NCBI GenBank assembly: GCA_016928755.1
Contig: JAFGKB010000185.1
Span: 1 to 10,198, forward strand
Source of the DNA: Anaerolineae bacterium
GTDB lineage: Bacteria > Chloroflexota > Anaerolineae > B4-G1 > SLSP01
DNA: 10,198 nucleotides
Direction: 5' to 3'
The notes under the pieces were generated by a model. That model was given only the letters and a program-made list of their open reading frames with translations. It was not told the origin of the DNA and made no database searches. This document shows, piece by piece, positions 1 to 7,840 of this stretch. A program made the position numbers and the translations under genes. Position 1 is the stretch's first letter. Each line of letters begins with the position of its first letter.

Positions 1-3000
1 ACCAGCTACGCCCGCGCCTGGCACAGCGGCGAGAACTACGGTGTAGAGATACGCGGTCCCATAGAAGGGGATGATTTTGCTCGTTCCTTCGAGAGCCGTG
101 AGCATATGGAGCACATCCCCCGTTTGGTAGTCACCTACCATATGCCGGAGTTGGCGGGCCATGTTTACGAGGGCGAGGTGGGGGATGAAACTCAGCCGGT
201 TGAGGGCGCGACGGTGGCTCTCTATGGAGCCAATAACCCGTATCCGGACGAAGGGACTTTTATCATTAGCACCACCACCGGGGCCGATGGGGCCTATGGA
301 TTAGAGACCACCGGTGCTTATGAGTTTTACCACATCCGCAGCCGGGGGCTGCCCGGTTATGTGGATAACGGCGCGACGACTTTGAGTGGCACGGTCAGGA
401 GCGATAACTGGATCGAGTATGTTATCCCTTTGAGCGAGCGACTTCTGACCGGCAACAACTTCTGGAAGCGTGCACTGCGGCTATCCGGCTACGTCTACGC
501 CGGGGCGGTGGGTAATACGGATGCGCCTATTGAGGGTGTGACCCTGGGCCTCTACTGTTCCGGTAACACCACGGATCTGGGCACCGAGTTCCTGACCACG
601 ACCACTAATGCTCAGGGATGGTACGGTCTCTTGGCCTATGAGGAGTGCCCTTACTACAATATCGTGGAGGTCGATCCAGCCGAATATGTCTCCGTGGGCG
701 CGGAGTCGCTTGGGGGCACGGTGATTGACGCGAACCGGATTCTCTATGGCAACCTGTTAGAGGCCGGTGTCCTGGACGGCAATAACTTTTGGGATGAACC
801 CCCCGGCGCTGTGCTGGCTTTTGTCGCCGGTCCGGATATAGTGGGGATTACGCCTGACTCCGCCATGATTACCTGGGAGACCAACCGTGCCGCCAGCGGC
901 GCAGTTTATTATGATACCTGGGCAGGGCGTTATGAAAACCGGAGCGTTGACGAAGAACTGCTTACGCACCACAGTTTTACCCTGACAAACCTCACCCCGG
1001 CCACCACCTACCACTTCTTCGTGCAGTCCATTGATGAGCGGAGCGACGTTTTAGAGAGCCGTTCCCGTAGTTTTGAGACGCTCCCACCGCCGGACACCGA
1101 AGACCCGACCGTGGTGTTAGGTGAACCGGAGGTCTACCGGGATGTGGTGACCGTGACGGCGACCGCTGAGGATAATGTGGGCGTGGAGAAGGTGGAGTTC
1201 TATCTCGACGGCGAGTTGCTGCTTACCGACTACGCGCCGCCCTATATCTGCCAACTCGATACGGTCCGGTATTTGAACGGCGAACATATACTGTTGGCGC
1301 GGGCCTATGACCTCTCCGGACGAACTATTATAGATGACCGGGGGATTGATATTGTGAACCGGATTGACACAACCGCGCCCACGGTGGTGATAGATTCACC
1401 CACTGCCGGCATAACCATCTCCGGCACGTTTAACGTGAATACCACCTTGACCGATGATGTAGGCGTCTTCCGGGCCTACTTCTACGTGGATGGTGTGTTG
1501 AAGGGTCACCGGTTATTCCCCGCGAATACCACCAATACCACGGCCCAGTTTGCCCTGGATACCACCGAATTGAGCAATGACGACCACCGCATCGGCGTGC
1601 GTGTCTATGACACAGAATTTAAGTCCGGGCTTGATACCGTCGATATCGTTGTGAATAACCCGCCGCCGGAGCCGGAACCTAAGCTGGTGCTCACAGGGCA
1701 CTCTGCTACCCGTTACCAGAACAGCTTCAGTATTAAGCTGGTGGTCAAGAATGTGGGCACCGCCACGGCCTCGGATGTCCAGCTCCGTGATTCATCCGTT
1801 GCCTTCCAGGCCACCTCACGGATGGATTTGGTGAACGGCCCGGCTGAGTATACAGCCTATTTTTACCCGGACTCTATGACCGGGGAATGTGTGATCGAGA
1901 GCCTGGCCGATATCGCTCCGGGGCAATCTCTCACCTATACTTATGGAGCCGTGCCGGTGTTGGTACATCCCAAGCCGCCTACGCCCGCTATCGGTACGGT
2001 AGTGCGGCTGTCTTACAAGTCACCGGGGGGGACTACCTATTCCAATGAGCTTAAGATCCCCGTTGCCCAGACCACCGGCGGTGAGACCATCGTGACGGCC
2101 TACGACAACGCGCTAAAACAGGCCGATTACCTGATTGTTACCAACCCCCGGCGTCTGTTGTGGAATGACCTGCCCCATAGTTTCTTTGGGACTGATGTCT
2201 TTCCCTTGCTTTCAGAGATGGCCCAGTTGGCAATTTTCAACGACGGGGTATTGGGCTATTTGGATGTCAATGACCGGAATGTGCTAGATGCCCTGATTGT
2301 GCCTTCCGGGACCTGGGGCAAGCGGCTCCACCCGGATTTCAGGACGGCGGCCCAGGGCTATATGTTGATTGTGGGGGAGACGGAGATTATCCCATCCTGG
2401 CTCAGCACCGGCTGGAACATGCACTGGTCGAATTTCGCCTGTACCACCGATCAGGTGGACCTTACTGATCTTCCCTATGCCGATACCACCGGGAATGGTG
2501 CGCCAGAGTTGATAGTGGGACGCATTATCGGCAATACCGCGCAAGACCTGACCCATGCAATCCAGACCAGCAACCGCGTCTATGCCGGGTATACGGGCTA
2601 TGGGTTCGACCGCTCTGACGCGCTTTTAGTGAGCGGGACCGATGGCAACACCAGCATCCAGAATACCTTCAAGAGCTTTGTCACCGACACTCTTAAAATT
2701 ATCCAAAGTGAGTTCTCCGTGGATGTGCTGCACTGGAGCGCTATTGCATCTACCCAACGGGTGACGGAGTTTAGAAATAACACCGGGGGACAGGATGTGG
2801 TCTGTTACCAGGGACATGGCGGGCCGGATTCCTGGGGGCCGCTAAATACCACGGACTTCCCCGGCACTCTCTTTGTACCTCCCATCAGCTTCGGTACCAA
2901 CAATCCCCTTGTGCTAGGTTGGGCTTGTCTCACCGGTTCCTATGAGACCCACTCGGCCAATGCCCCTTGCGGGGATTTTGGCGGTGGGGATGATAACCTG

Positions 3001-5742
3001 GCCGAGGCATTCTTCGATAGCGGAGCCGCCGTCTATATCGGTTCCACCGAGGTTTCTCCTATCAACCAGAATGTACCCGCCGGGAAGGCGTTCTTCAATA
3101 CATGGTGGGGACCCTATACCACCGTAGGTAAGGCCCTCACCGACCTCAAGCGTGACCGTTGGGGCCATAGCCATTCTTGGCGCTTCTGGGTCACGGAATA
3201 CAACCTCTACGGCGATCCCAAATATGGAGCCGCGCCTCCAGGACGGGCTGTCAACACCACCGTCCAGGTTGCAACAGAACCACAGGCATCGGTGATAATC
3301 ACGATTCCCGACTATGTCGTGACTGCACAGAATGGATGGGATTATGTTGAGATACCCGGCGGCGAGGTCTTGTTGGAGCACGAAGGCTACCGGATTCCCT
3401 ACTACGCAGCTACTTACACTTATCCTGATGGGTATGAGATACAGGATGTGGTCTTAACCGCTCGTGACGATGTAATAACGGCCACCGGCTTGTCCATTCC
3501 CACCGTCACCAACTTAATCGCCGCGCCCTATGCTCCCAATATCCCGCGTGCAACGGCGGAGTGGTTACCGGGGAAAGAACCGTATGAGTGGTCGGTGCTG
3601 GATAACCCCGATGGCAGCAGTGTCCTGAGCCTGATTCTCTATCCCTTTGAGTATAATCCCGCGACTACTGACGTGCGTTTCTATAGAGACTATGCTTTTG
3701 ACATCGACTACCTGACATCAACCGTCTCGTTGGCGGCTCTAAGCGTAGATCAGCCTGAATATGTGATGGGGGATCCCCTCACCGTCTCCGTCGAAATCAG
3801 CAACACCGGTACGCCCTTGGATGTGGTGCTCAATGCCCAAGTACGGGACTATGGCAGCGATATGGTAGTGGGCGGGTTAGCTCTCCACACCCTCCAGGGT
3901 TTGCAAGGCTTGGCGACCTTTGACTTCGGCTGGCCCGGCGGTGAGTTTGAACCGGGCTACTACTATGTGGAGGTGCAGGCCGAGGACTCTCAGGGCGATA
4001 TCCTGGACCGCCGGACTCAGCACTTCCGCTTGGGGACCTATGCCGGGCTAATTACCCACTTTGCAGCGACCCCAGAACAGTTTGAGATTGGGGACACGGT
4101 GGATTTCTCATTGGTCTTCAACAATACCGGTTCGTTGCCGCTTACCGGGACAGCAGTGGTTAACGTGCAAAGTGCTGTCAGTAATGCGGTGGCTGCTTTT
4201 GCCTATCCCATCGCGGGACTGGAACCGGGTAACGATGTGCGCTTTGATGATGTCTGGGATACCTCCGGGGTAGAGCCAGGGACCTACCGGTTGCTAGGTT
4301 ATGTGCTCTATGACAGTATGGCTACCGCCCCGGTGACGGCTACCTTAACCTCCACCGGCGCGCTCTCTGGCACTCGTTACGTGGCTTCCTCTGGCACTGA
4401 TACCGGCAATGACTGTACCAGCCCTGGGACACCCTGTGCCACACTCCAACACGCGGTGGATGCTGCGGCGCCGGGGGATGCCGTCTATATGGCCGGTGGA
4501 ACCTATACCGGAATTACCGGGATTACGAAGACCGTGGCAATTACCGGTGGCTATGCCGCCGGCTTTAGCGAACACGACCCGGAGACATACCCCACGATCC
4601 TGGATGCCCAGTGGAGCGGCTCGGTTATCACGATTGCGGATGCGGGCACGGTGCAACTCGCGTACTTGACCCTGACGCATGGCGACGGAACCGGTAATTG
4701 TGATTCCGGTTGTGGTGGTGGCATCTCCGCCGCCGGCACCGACCTCTATGTAAACCACTGTGTGATTACGGATAATGTGGGGCGCACTTCATCTGGTTGG
4801 GGTTCCGGGGGTGGTATCTATGTGGAGGCCTACGGTGGACGTTATGTGGAAATCGTATATAGCCAAGTTATCAGTAATACGGCTAACACCGACTCGCCGG
4901 GGCGAGGTGGTGGCATCATAATCTTGGGGGGTACGGCGCAGTTGGCTTACAATGAAATCCGGGACAATGTCGCCGGTTCCAGTGACGGTGGCGGTATCTA
5001 CCTGGGTGGGCTGATGACCTCGGCGGAGGTATTGGATAATGTAATCGCCAATAACCAGGGGCGCAGCGGAGGAGGGCTTATGCTTGATGGAGTTGCGACG
5101 GCCAATATCTTCGGAAATCAGATTGTGAGGAACCAGACAGATTCTATCGGTGGCAGCGGGGTATGGATGATTGGTGGCGCGGCACATTTCTCCAGGAACG
5201 TCGTGATGAGCAATACCACCGGCAGCGGGCTGCGCCTGAAGTACCACGCCGTGGTGACCTTGAGCAACAACCTCATCGCGAACAATAGCCGGGGGATCGA
5301 TGTGCTGTCTGCCTCGCCCTCGCCTACGCAAACGGCGCAACTGATTAACAACACCATCGTAGATAACAATGACAACGGCATAAGTTTGTTTGATTATGCC
5401 AAGCTCACGGTAACCAACACCTTAATTGCGGGCCATCCCACCGGCATTTACCTGGGCAATCCTCTGAGTGCTACTCTCTCAGTTGCTACCAGTCTCCTGT
5501 GGAACAGTGACACCTTCACAGATGGACAGAATCTCATTATCGCCGACCCGCTGTTAACGCCGGACTATCGTCTATATACCGGCTCCCCGGCGCTAGATGC
5601 CGGGCTTACCATTCCCTGGCTCACCACCGACATTGAGGGCATCGCGCGTCCCCAGGCCAGCGGCTACGACATCGGCGCGTATGAGGGAGACGTGCCCCTG
5701 CCGGATCAATGGTACGTCTACCTCCCCCTCATCTTGCGTTAA
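1..5742 (+). CDS. Giant modular secreted protein with gingipain-type (C25) cysteine protease domain and C-terminal beta-helix; 5' end outside window
   Basis: The frame is open from base 1, so this is the C-terminal 1913 residues of a longer protein; the ATG at 106 is internal. Counting window codons: 1-47 end like a DNRLRE domain (SRE...PRLVVTY); 50-157 and 159-266 are two SpaA/carboxypeptidase-regulatory-like repeats, each closing with GNNFW; 267-360 is fibronectin-III/phosphatase-N-like; 365-454 and 456-555 are Ig-like (DNVGV...FYLDG / DDVGV...FYVDG); 559-690 is CARDB-like; 706-1076 is a peptidase C25 (caspase-fold) domain with YQGHGG (His939, base 2815), WACLTG (Cys976, base 2926) and a closing YGDPKYG; 1239-1450 holds two CARDB-like domains; 1458-1854 is a right-handed beta-helix of about nine coils; the tail is YVYLPLILR. 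The signal peptide should lie upstream. I infer an extracellular or surface protease or adhesin with unknown substrate. The domain calls come from motif reading, and C25 is the firmest. Confidence 0.88.
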   Translation, partial: TSYARAWHSGENYGVEIRGPIEGDDFARSFESREHMEHIPRLVVTYHMPELAGHVYEGEVGDETQPVEGATVALYGANNPYPDEGTFIISTTTGADGAYGLETTGAYEFYHIRSRGLPGYVDNGATTLSGTVRSDNWIEYVIPLSERLLTGNNFWKRALRLSGYVYAGAVGNTDAPIEGVTLGLYCSGNTTDLGTEFLTTTTNAQGWYGLLAYEECPYYNIVEVDPAEYVSVGAESLGGTVIDANRILYGNLLEAGVLDGNNFWDEPPGAVLAFVAGPDIVGITPDSAMITWETNRAASGAVYYDTWAGRYENRSVDEELLTHHSFTLTNLTPATTYHFFVQSIDERSDVLESRSRSFETLPPPDTEDPTVVLGEPEVYRDVVTVTATAEDNVGVEKVEFYLDGELLLTDYAPPYICQLDTVRYLNGEHILLARAYDLSGRTIIDDRGIDIVNRIDTTAPTVVIDSPTAGITISGTFNVNTTLTDDVGVFRAYFYVDGVLKGHRLFPANTTNTTAQFALDTTELSNDDHRIGVRVYDTEFKSGLDTVDIVVNNPPPEPEPKLVLTGHSATRYQNSFSIKLVVKNVGTATASDVQLRDSSVAFQATSRMDLVNGPAEYTAYFYPDSMTGECVIESLADIAPGQSLTYTYGAVPVLVHPKPPTPAIGTVVRLSYKSPGGTTYSNELKIPVAQTTGGETIVTAYDNALKQADYLIVTNPRRLLWNDLPHSFFGTDVFPLLSEMAQLAIFNDGVLGYLDVNDRNVLDALIVPSGTWGKRLHPDFRTAAQGYMLIVGETEIIPSWLSTGWNMHWSNFACTTDQVDLTDLPYADTTGNGAPELIVGRIIGNTAQDLTHAIQTSNRVYAGYTGYGFDRSDALLVSGTDGNTSIQNTFKSFVTDTLKIIQSEFSVDVLHWSAIASTQRVTEFRNNTGGQDVVCYQGHGGPDSWGPLNTTDFPGTLFVPPISFGTNNPLVLGWACLTGSYETHSANAPCGDFGGGDDNLAEAFFDSGAAVYIGSTEVSPINQNVPAGKAFFNTWWGPYTTVGKALTDLKRDRWGHSHSWRFWVTEYNLYGDPKYGAAPPGRAVNTTVQVATEPQASVIITIPDYVVTAQNGWDYVEIPGGEVLLEHEGYRIPYYAATYTYPDGYEIQDVVLTARDDVITATGLSIPTVTNLIAAPYAPNIPRATAEWLPGKEPYEWSVLDNPDGSSVLSLILYPFEYNPATTDVRFYRDYAFDIDYLTSTVSLAALSVDQPEYVMGDPLTVSVEISNTGTPLDVVLNAQVRDYGSDMVVGGLALHTLQGLQGLATFDFGWPGGEFEPGYYYVEVQAEDSQGDILDRRTQHFRLGTYAGLITHFAATPEQFEIGDTVDFSLVFNNTGSLPLTGTAVVNVQSAVSNAVAAFAYPIAGLEPGNDVRFDDVWDTSGVEPGTYRLLGYVLYDSMATAPVTATLTSTGALSGTRYVASSGTDTGNDCTSPGTPCATLQHAVDAAAPGDAVYMAGGTYTGITGITKTVAITGGYAAGFSEHDPETYPTILDAQWSGSVITIADAGTVQLAYLTLTHGDGTGNCDSGCGGGISAAGTDLYVNHCVITDNVGRTSSGWGSGGGIYVEAYGGRYVEIVYSQVISNTANTDSPGRGGGIIILGGTAQLAYNEIRDNVAGSSDGGGIYLGGLMTSAEVLDNVIANNQGRSGGGLMLDGVATANIFGNQIVRNQTDSIGGSGVWMIGGAAHFSRNVVMSNTTGSGLRLKYHAVVTLSNNLIANNSRGIDVLSASPSPTQTAQLINNTIVDNNDNGISLFDYAKLTVTNTLIAGHPTGIYLGNPLSATLSVATSLLWNSDTFTDGQNLIIADPLLTPDYRLYTGSPALDAGLTIPWLTTDIEGIARPQASGYDIGAYEGDVPLPDQWYVYLPLILR

Positions 5743-5867
5743 CAAACCCATTCAGAGAAATATAACTTTCCGTGTTGTTACCCTAAGGCCCCGTCCTTGG
5801 GAGTATTTGCGCGGGAAATGATTCCCTTACAGACCCTATGGGAAATCCAGATTTAATCAATGAGACC
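5743..5867. other. Spacer after the giant gene; only weak hairpins
   Basis: No gene is visible. Two small inverted repeats lie here: CCC(T)AAGG / CCTTGGG at 5781-5801 with one bulged base, and GGGAA-ATGA-TTCCC at 5813-5826. Either could slow transcription leaving the giant gene, but neither is followed by a convincing T-run, so I do not call an intrinsic terminator. Confidence 0.4.
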
Positions 5868-5895
5868 TTGACAACAGAACATTTGTTCGTATAAT
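5868..5895 (+). promoter_or_regulatory. Sigma-70-type promoter of the radical SAM gene
   Basis: TTGACA (5868-5873) and TATAAT (5890-5895) both match the consensus perfectly and are 16 bp apart. The start of transcription should fall near 5902. This rules out the in-frame ATG at 5894, whose first two bases are the last two of the -10 box. It leaves a leader of about 16 nt before the ATG at 5918. Confidence 0.85.
5876..5889. promoter_or_regulatory. LexA (SOS) operator inside the promoter spacer
   Basis: The sequence AGAACATTTGTTCG contains the palindrome GAAC-N4-GTTC (5877-5888). It matches the Gram-positive LexA/DinR box CGAACATATGTTCG at 12 of 14 positions. It lies wholly between the -35 and -10 boxes, where a bound repressor would block RNA polymerase. 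Family knowledge: LexA of Dehalococcoides, also Chloroflexota, was reported to use this box type. The lexA gene is not in the window, so binding is inferred. Confidence 0.75.
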
Positions 5896-5917
5896 GAAGT
5901 TAAGAACGGTTAAAGTT

Positions 5918-7057
5918 ATGGATGCATTAAAGAAATTGCAATTGCTAGGCCCGGCAGCTAATCTAGAACCGGCTGAAGATGTGAATTTAGTGGGGAAACA
6001 CAGTCCCCCACCTATCACACCTGAAGCTCTAGCCGGCTGTATCCACCACGCGGCCACACCAAAGGGACGTATCCCCCTGCTGAAGACATTACTGAGTTCA
6101 GCTTGTGAGCAAAATTGCGCTTATTGTCCCTTCCGTATGGGACGGGACTTTCAAAGGGCAACCTTCACACCGGATGAATTAGCCAGGTTGTTCCTCAAGA
6201 TTCACCAACAAGGCATTGCTAAAGGTATATTTCTGAGTTCGGCAATTGTGGGTGGTGGGCCACGTACCCAAGACCGGATTCTGGCTGCGGCAGAAATTCT
6301 ACGTGTAAACTATAAGTACCGGGGATACCTCCATGTGAAGATTATGCCCGGGGCAGAGAAAGACCAGATAGCTGCCGCGATGCAATGGGCAGATAGGGTC
6401 TCCATTAACCTGGAAGCGCCAAACGCACAACGGCTGACTCAGTTAGCACCCCAGAAGCAATTTTCAGAGCAGCTTTTCGAGCGTCTAAAATGGATTCACG
6501 AACTACGCCAGACTGCACCTCACGCACCTAGCGCGACCACACAATTCGTCGTCGGGGCGGCAGGTGAGAGCGATTTGGAGCTACTTAATACCACCGGGCA
6601 TCTGTATGACCAGATGGGACTAGCACGGGTTTATTTCAGTCGCTTCAGCCCGATTTCGGATACGCCACTGGAAAATGTCTCCCCCACCTCACACCAGCGG
6701 GAACAAAGACTATACCAGGCTTCATTTTTACTACGAGATTACGGCTTCAGCGTAGAAGAGATGCCCTATGACCACGAGGGGAACTTACCACTCAATGAGG
6801 ATCCCAAATTAGTCTGGGCGGAACAAAATCTGAAAGACCTACCGGTAGAACTGAATACGGCAGATCGTACTCAATTATTACGGATTCCAGGAATTGGCCC
6901 GCTAGGTGCGGAACGCATCTTGAGAGCCAGAAACCAAGGTAAATTACGCGACCTAAGTACATTGCATAAACTGGGGGTGGCCACCCAACGTGCTGCGCCC
7001 TTTATTATACTTAACGGGCTGCGCCCGGCACACCAGCTTACGCTCTGGCCAACGTAG
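5918..7057 (+). CDS. Radical SAM / helix-hairpin-helix protein, putative DNA modification or repair enzyme (COG4277/TIGR03916-like)
   Basis: The 379-residue protein starts MDALKKLQLLGPAA, as relatives of this family do (MD..EKL..LA.AA). The canonical radical SAM cluster motif C-x3-C-x2-C is at Cys63, Cys67 and Cys70 (CEQNCAYC), followed by the family-like RATFTPDELA and IFLSSAI segments. The C-terminus holds a helix-hairpin-helix (about 310-352, core IPGIGPLGAERIL from Ile323) and a family-typical RAAPFIILNG end, so DNA binding is likely. The family is usually paired with a uracil-DNA-glycosylase-like protein (TIGR03915 type), but the next gene here is convergent and unrelated. The reaction and substrate are unknown. 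The ATG at 5918 is chosen because the promoter's -10 box overlaps the upstream ATG at 5894; the ribosome-binding site is weak. The LexA box in the promoter suggests induction by DNA damage. Confidence 0.87.
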   Translation: MDALKKLQLLGPAANLEPAEDVNLVGKHSPPPITPEALAGCIHHAATPKGRIPLLKTLLSSACEQNCAYCPFRMGRDFQRATFTPDELARLFLKIHQQGIAKGIFLSSAIVGGGPRTQDRILAAAEILRVNYKYRGYLHVKIMPGAEKDQIAAAMQWADRVSINLEAPNAQRLTQLAPQKQFSEQLFERLKWIHELRQTAPHAPSATTQFVVGAAGESDLELLNTTGHLYDQMGLARVYFSRFSPISDTPLENVSPTSHQREQRLYQASFLLRDYGFSVEEMPYDHEGNLPLNEDPKLVWAEQNLKDLPVELNTADRTQLLRIPGIGPLGAERILRARNQGKLRDLSTLHKLGVATQRAAPFIILNGLRPAHQLTLWPT

Positions 7058-7822
7058 TTAATCATCAAAACCGACATCTTCACTGATAAGTACAATCCAG
7101 CCATCATCCAAGCGCACCCGCCCCTGCTGGCGCAAACGTACAAGCGCGCGGTTGACACTCTCGCGACTGGTTCCCACCAATGCTGCCAACTCTTGTTGGG
7201 TCATCGGGAGTGCAATTCGGATGCCGTCAGGCTCTGGACGACCGGCCCACTGTGCCAAACGGTGCAGCCGGCGTATAAGGCGTTCTGAGACCGGCAATGA
7301 AGCCAACCCCTCTGCATCCTCTGTCGTAGAGCGCAACCGGGAACTGAGGGCACGCAGTAAACTAAGGGCTAGTTGTGGAGACCGTTGGACACCACGGAGG
7401 ACCGTCTCCTGGTAAAGTTCTAACGTATGGGTTTCCTCAACCGCCTCTATACTGGCAGAACGAGGCAAATCCTCGAATAGTGCCATCTCACCGACTATCT
7501 CACCAGGCCCCAATATAGATATTGCCAGCTCGCGACCGTCTTCGCCCTGCACAAATACTCTAACCCGGCCTTTTGTGATAATATGACAAGTCCGTCCAGG
7601 GTCACCTTGAAAGAAGACCAATTCCCCCTCTTGAAAGATTCGATTATGTGCTTCTTCAGCCAAGAAACGCAGCATATCATCATTCAAGTCACTAAAGAGA
7701 GGTATTGAGCGTAGAAAACGCATCTGTTTAACTGGATTATCTGCCATATGCACTCGGTATCCTTGGTTTAAAACACTTGCCGCCTGCCCGGTACATGCTA
7801 ATTGTAACCTTGTCCCCATCAT
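7058..7822 (-). CDS. CRP/FNR-family transcription regulator
   Basis: This 254-residue regulator has an N-terminal cyclic-nucleotide-binding beta-barrel (about 45-145) and a C-terminal winged helix-turn-helix (about 207-232). The phosphate-binding cassette GEMALFEDLPRS (111-122) keeps the Glu, Arg and Ser that contact cAMP in E. coli CRP, so cyclic-nucleotide binding is plausible. The recognition helix TSRESVNR keeps R-E-x3-R, as in CRP, which predicts TGTGA-type sites. Only two cysteines (10 and 79) are present, so an FNR-type iron-sulfur cluster is unlikely. The start at 7822 is set by GGGAGGAGG 6 nt upstream; it gives about 25 residues before the more usual start MADNPVKQ (ATG at 7747), which has only a distant AAGGA. 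It is the second gene of an operon, 18 nt after the DUF3307 gene. Its stop directly abuts the stop of the convergent radical SAM gene. Confidence 0.9.
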   Translation of the reverse strand: MMGTRLQLACTGQAASVLNQGYRVHMADNPVKQMRFLRSIPLFSDLNDDMLRFLAEEAHNRIFQEGELVFFQGDPGRTCHIITKGRVRVFVQGEDGRELAISILGPGEIVGEMALFEDLPRSASIEAVEETHTLELYQETVLRGVQRSPQLALSLLRALSSRLRSTTEDAEGLASLPVSERLIRRLHRLAQWAGRPEPDGIRIALPMTQQELAALVGTSRESVNRALVRLRQQGRVRLDDGWIVLISEDVGFDD

Positions 7823-7828
7823 TTGCAA

Positions 7829-7837
7829 CCTCCTCCC
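7829..7837 (-). promoter_or_regulatory. Strong ribosome-binding site deciding the CRP-family start
   Basis: Read on the minus strand, this is GGGAGGAGG, ending 6 nt before ATG 7822 and 9 nt before ATG 7819. It touches the TTG at 7828, so that codon is too close to be used. It lies in the 18-nt gap after the DUF3307 stop codon and supports translation from an operon transcript. Confidence 0.8.
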
Positions 7838-7840
7838 AAT

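Noticed and set aside
2914..3381. Minus-strand open frame of 155 codons
   Set aside because: It is antisense to the catalytic part of the C25 domain, which has clear motifs on the plus strand; nothing recognisable in the minus translation.
4789..5340. Minus-strand open frame of 183 codons
   Set aside because: It lies wholly inside the beta-helix coding region, its translation is Arg/His-rich without family motifs, and it has no ribosome-binding site. It is a shadow of the repetitive plus-strand gene.
4681..5460. Repeated GGGIY and NN-type segments as a DNA repeat or CRISPR-like array
   Set aside because: The repeats are in the protein, not the DNA: they are the coils of a right-handed beta-helix and vary in length and sequence.
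5781..5826. Two small hairpins as a terminator of the giant gene
   Set aside because: One stem has a bulge, the other only 5 bp, and neither is followed by a T-run.
5894..5917. Upstream ATG of the radical SAM gene
   Set aside because: The ATG overlaps the TATAAT box, so it lies before the predicted transcript start; family-like sequence begins at the next in-frame ATG.
6975..6986. Perfect 12-bp palindrome GGGTGGCCACCC
   Set aside because: It is inside the conserved HhH coding region, with no promoter nearby; most likely a by-product of Gly-Val-Ala-Thr codons.
7015..7027. CGGGC-TGC-GCCCG hairpin near the end of the radical SAM gene as a terminator for the CRP gene
   Set aside because: The stem is only 5 bp with a 3-nt loop, is inside coding sequence and lacks a T-tract on either strand.
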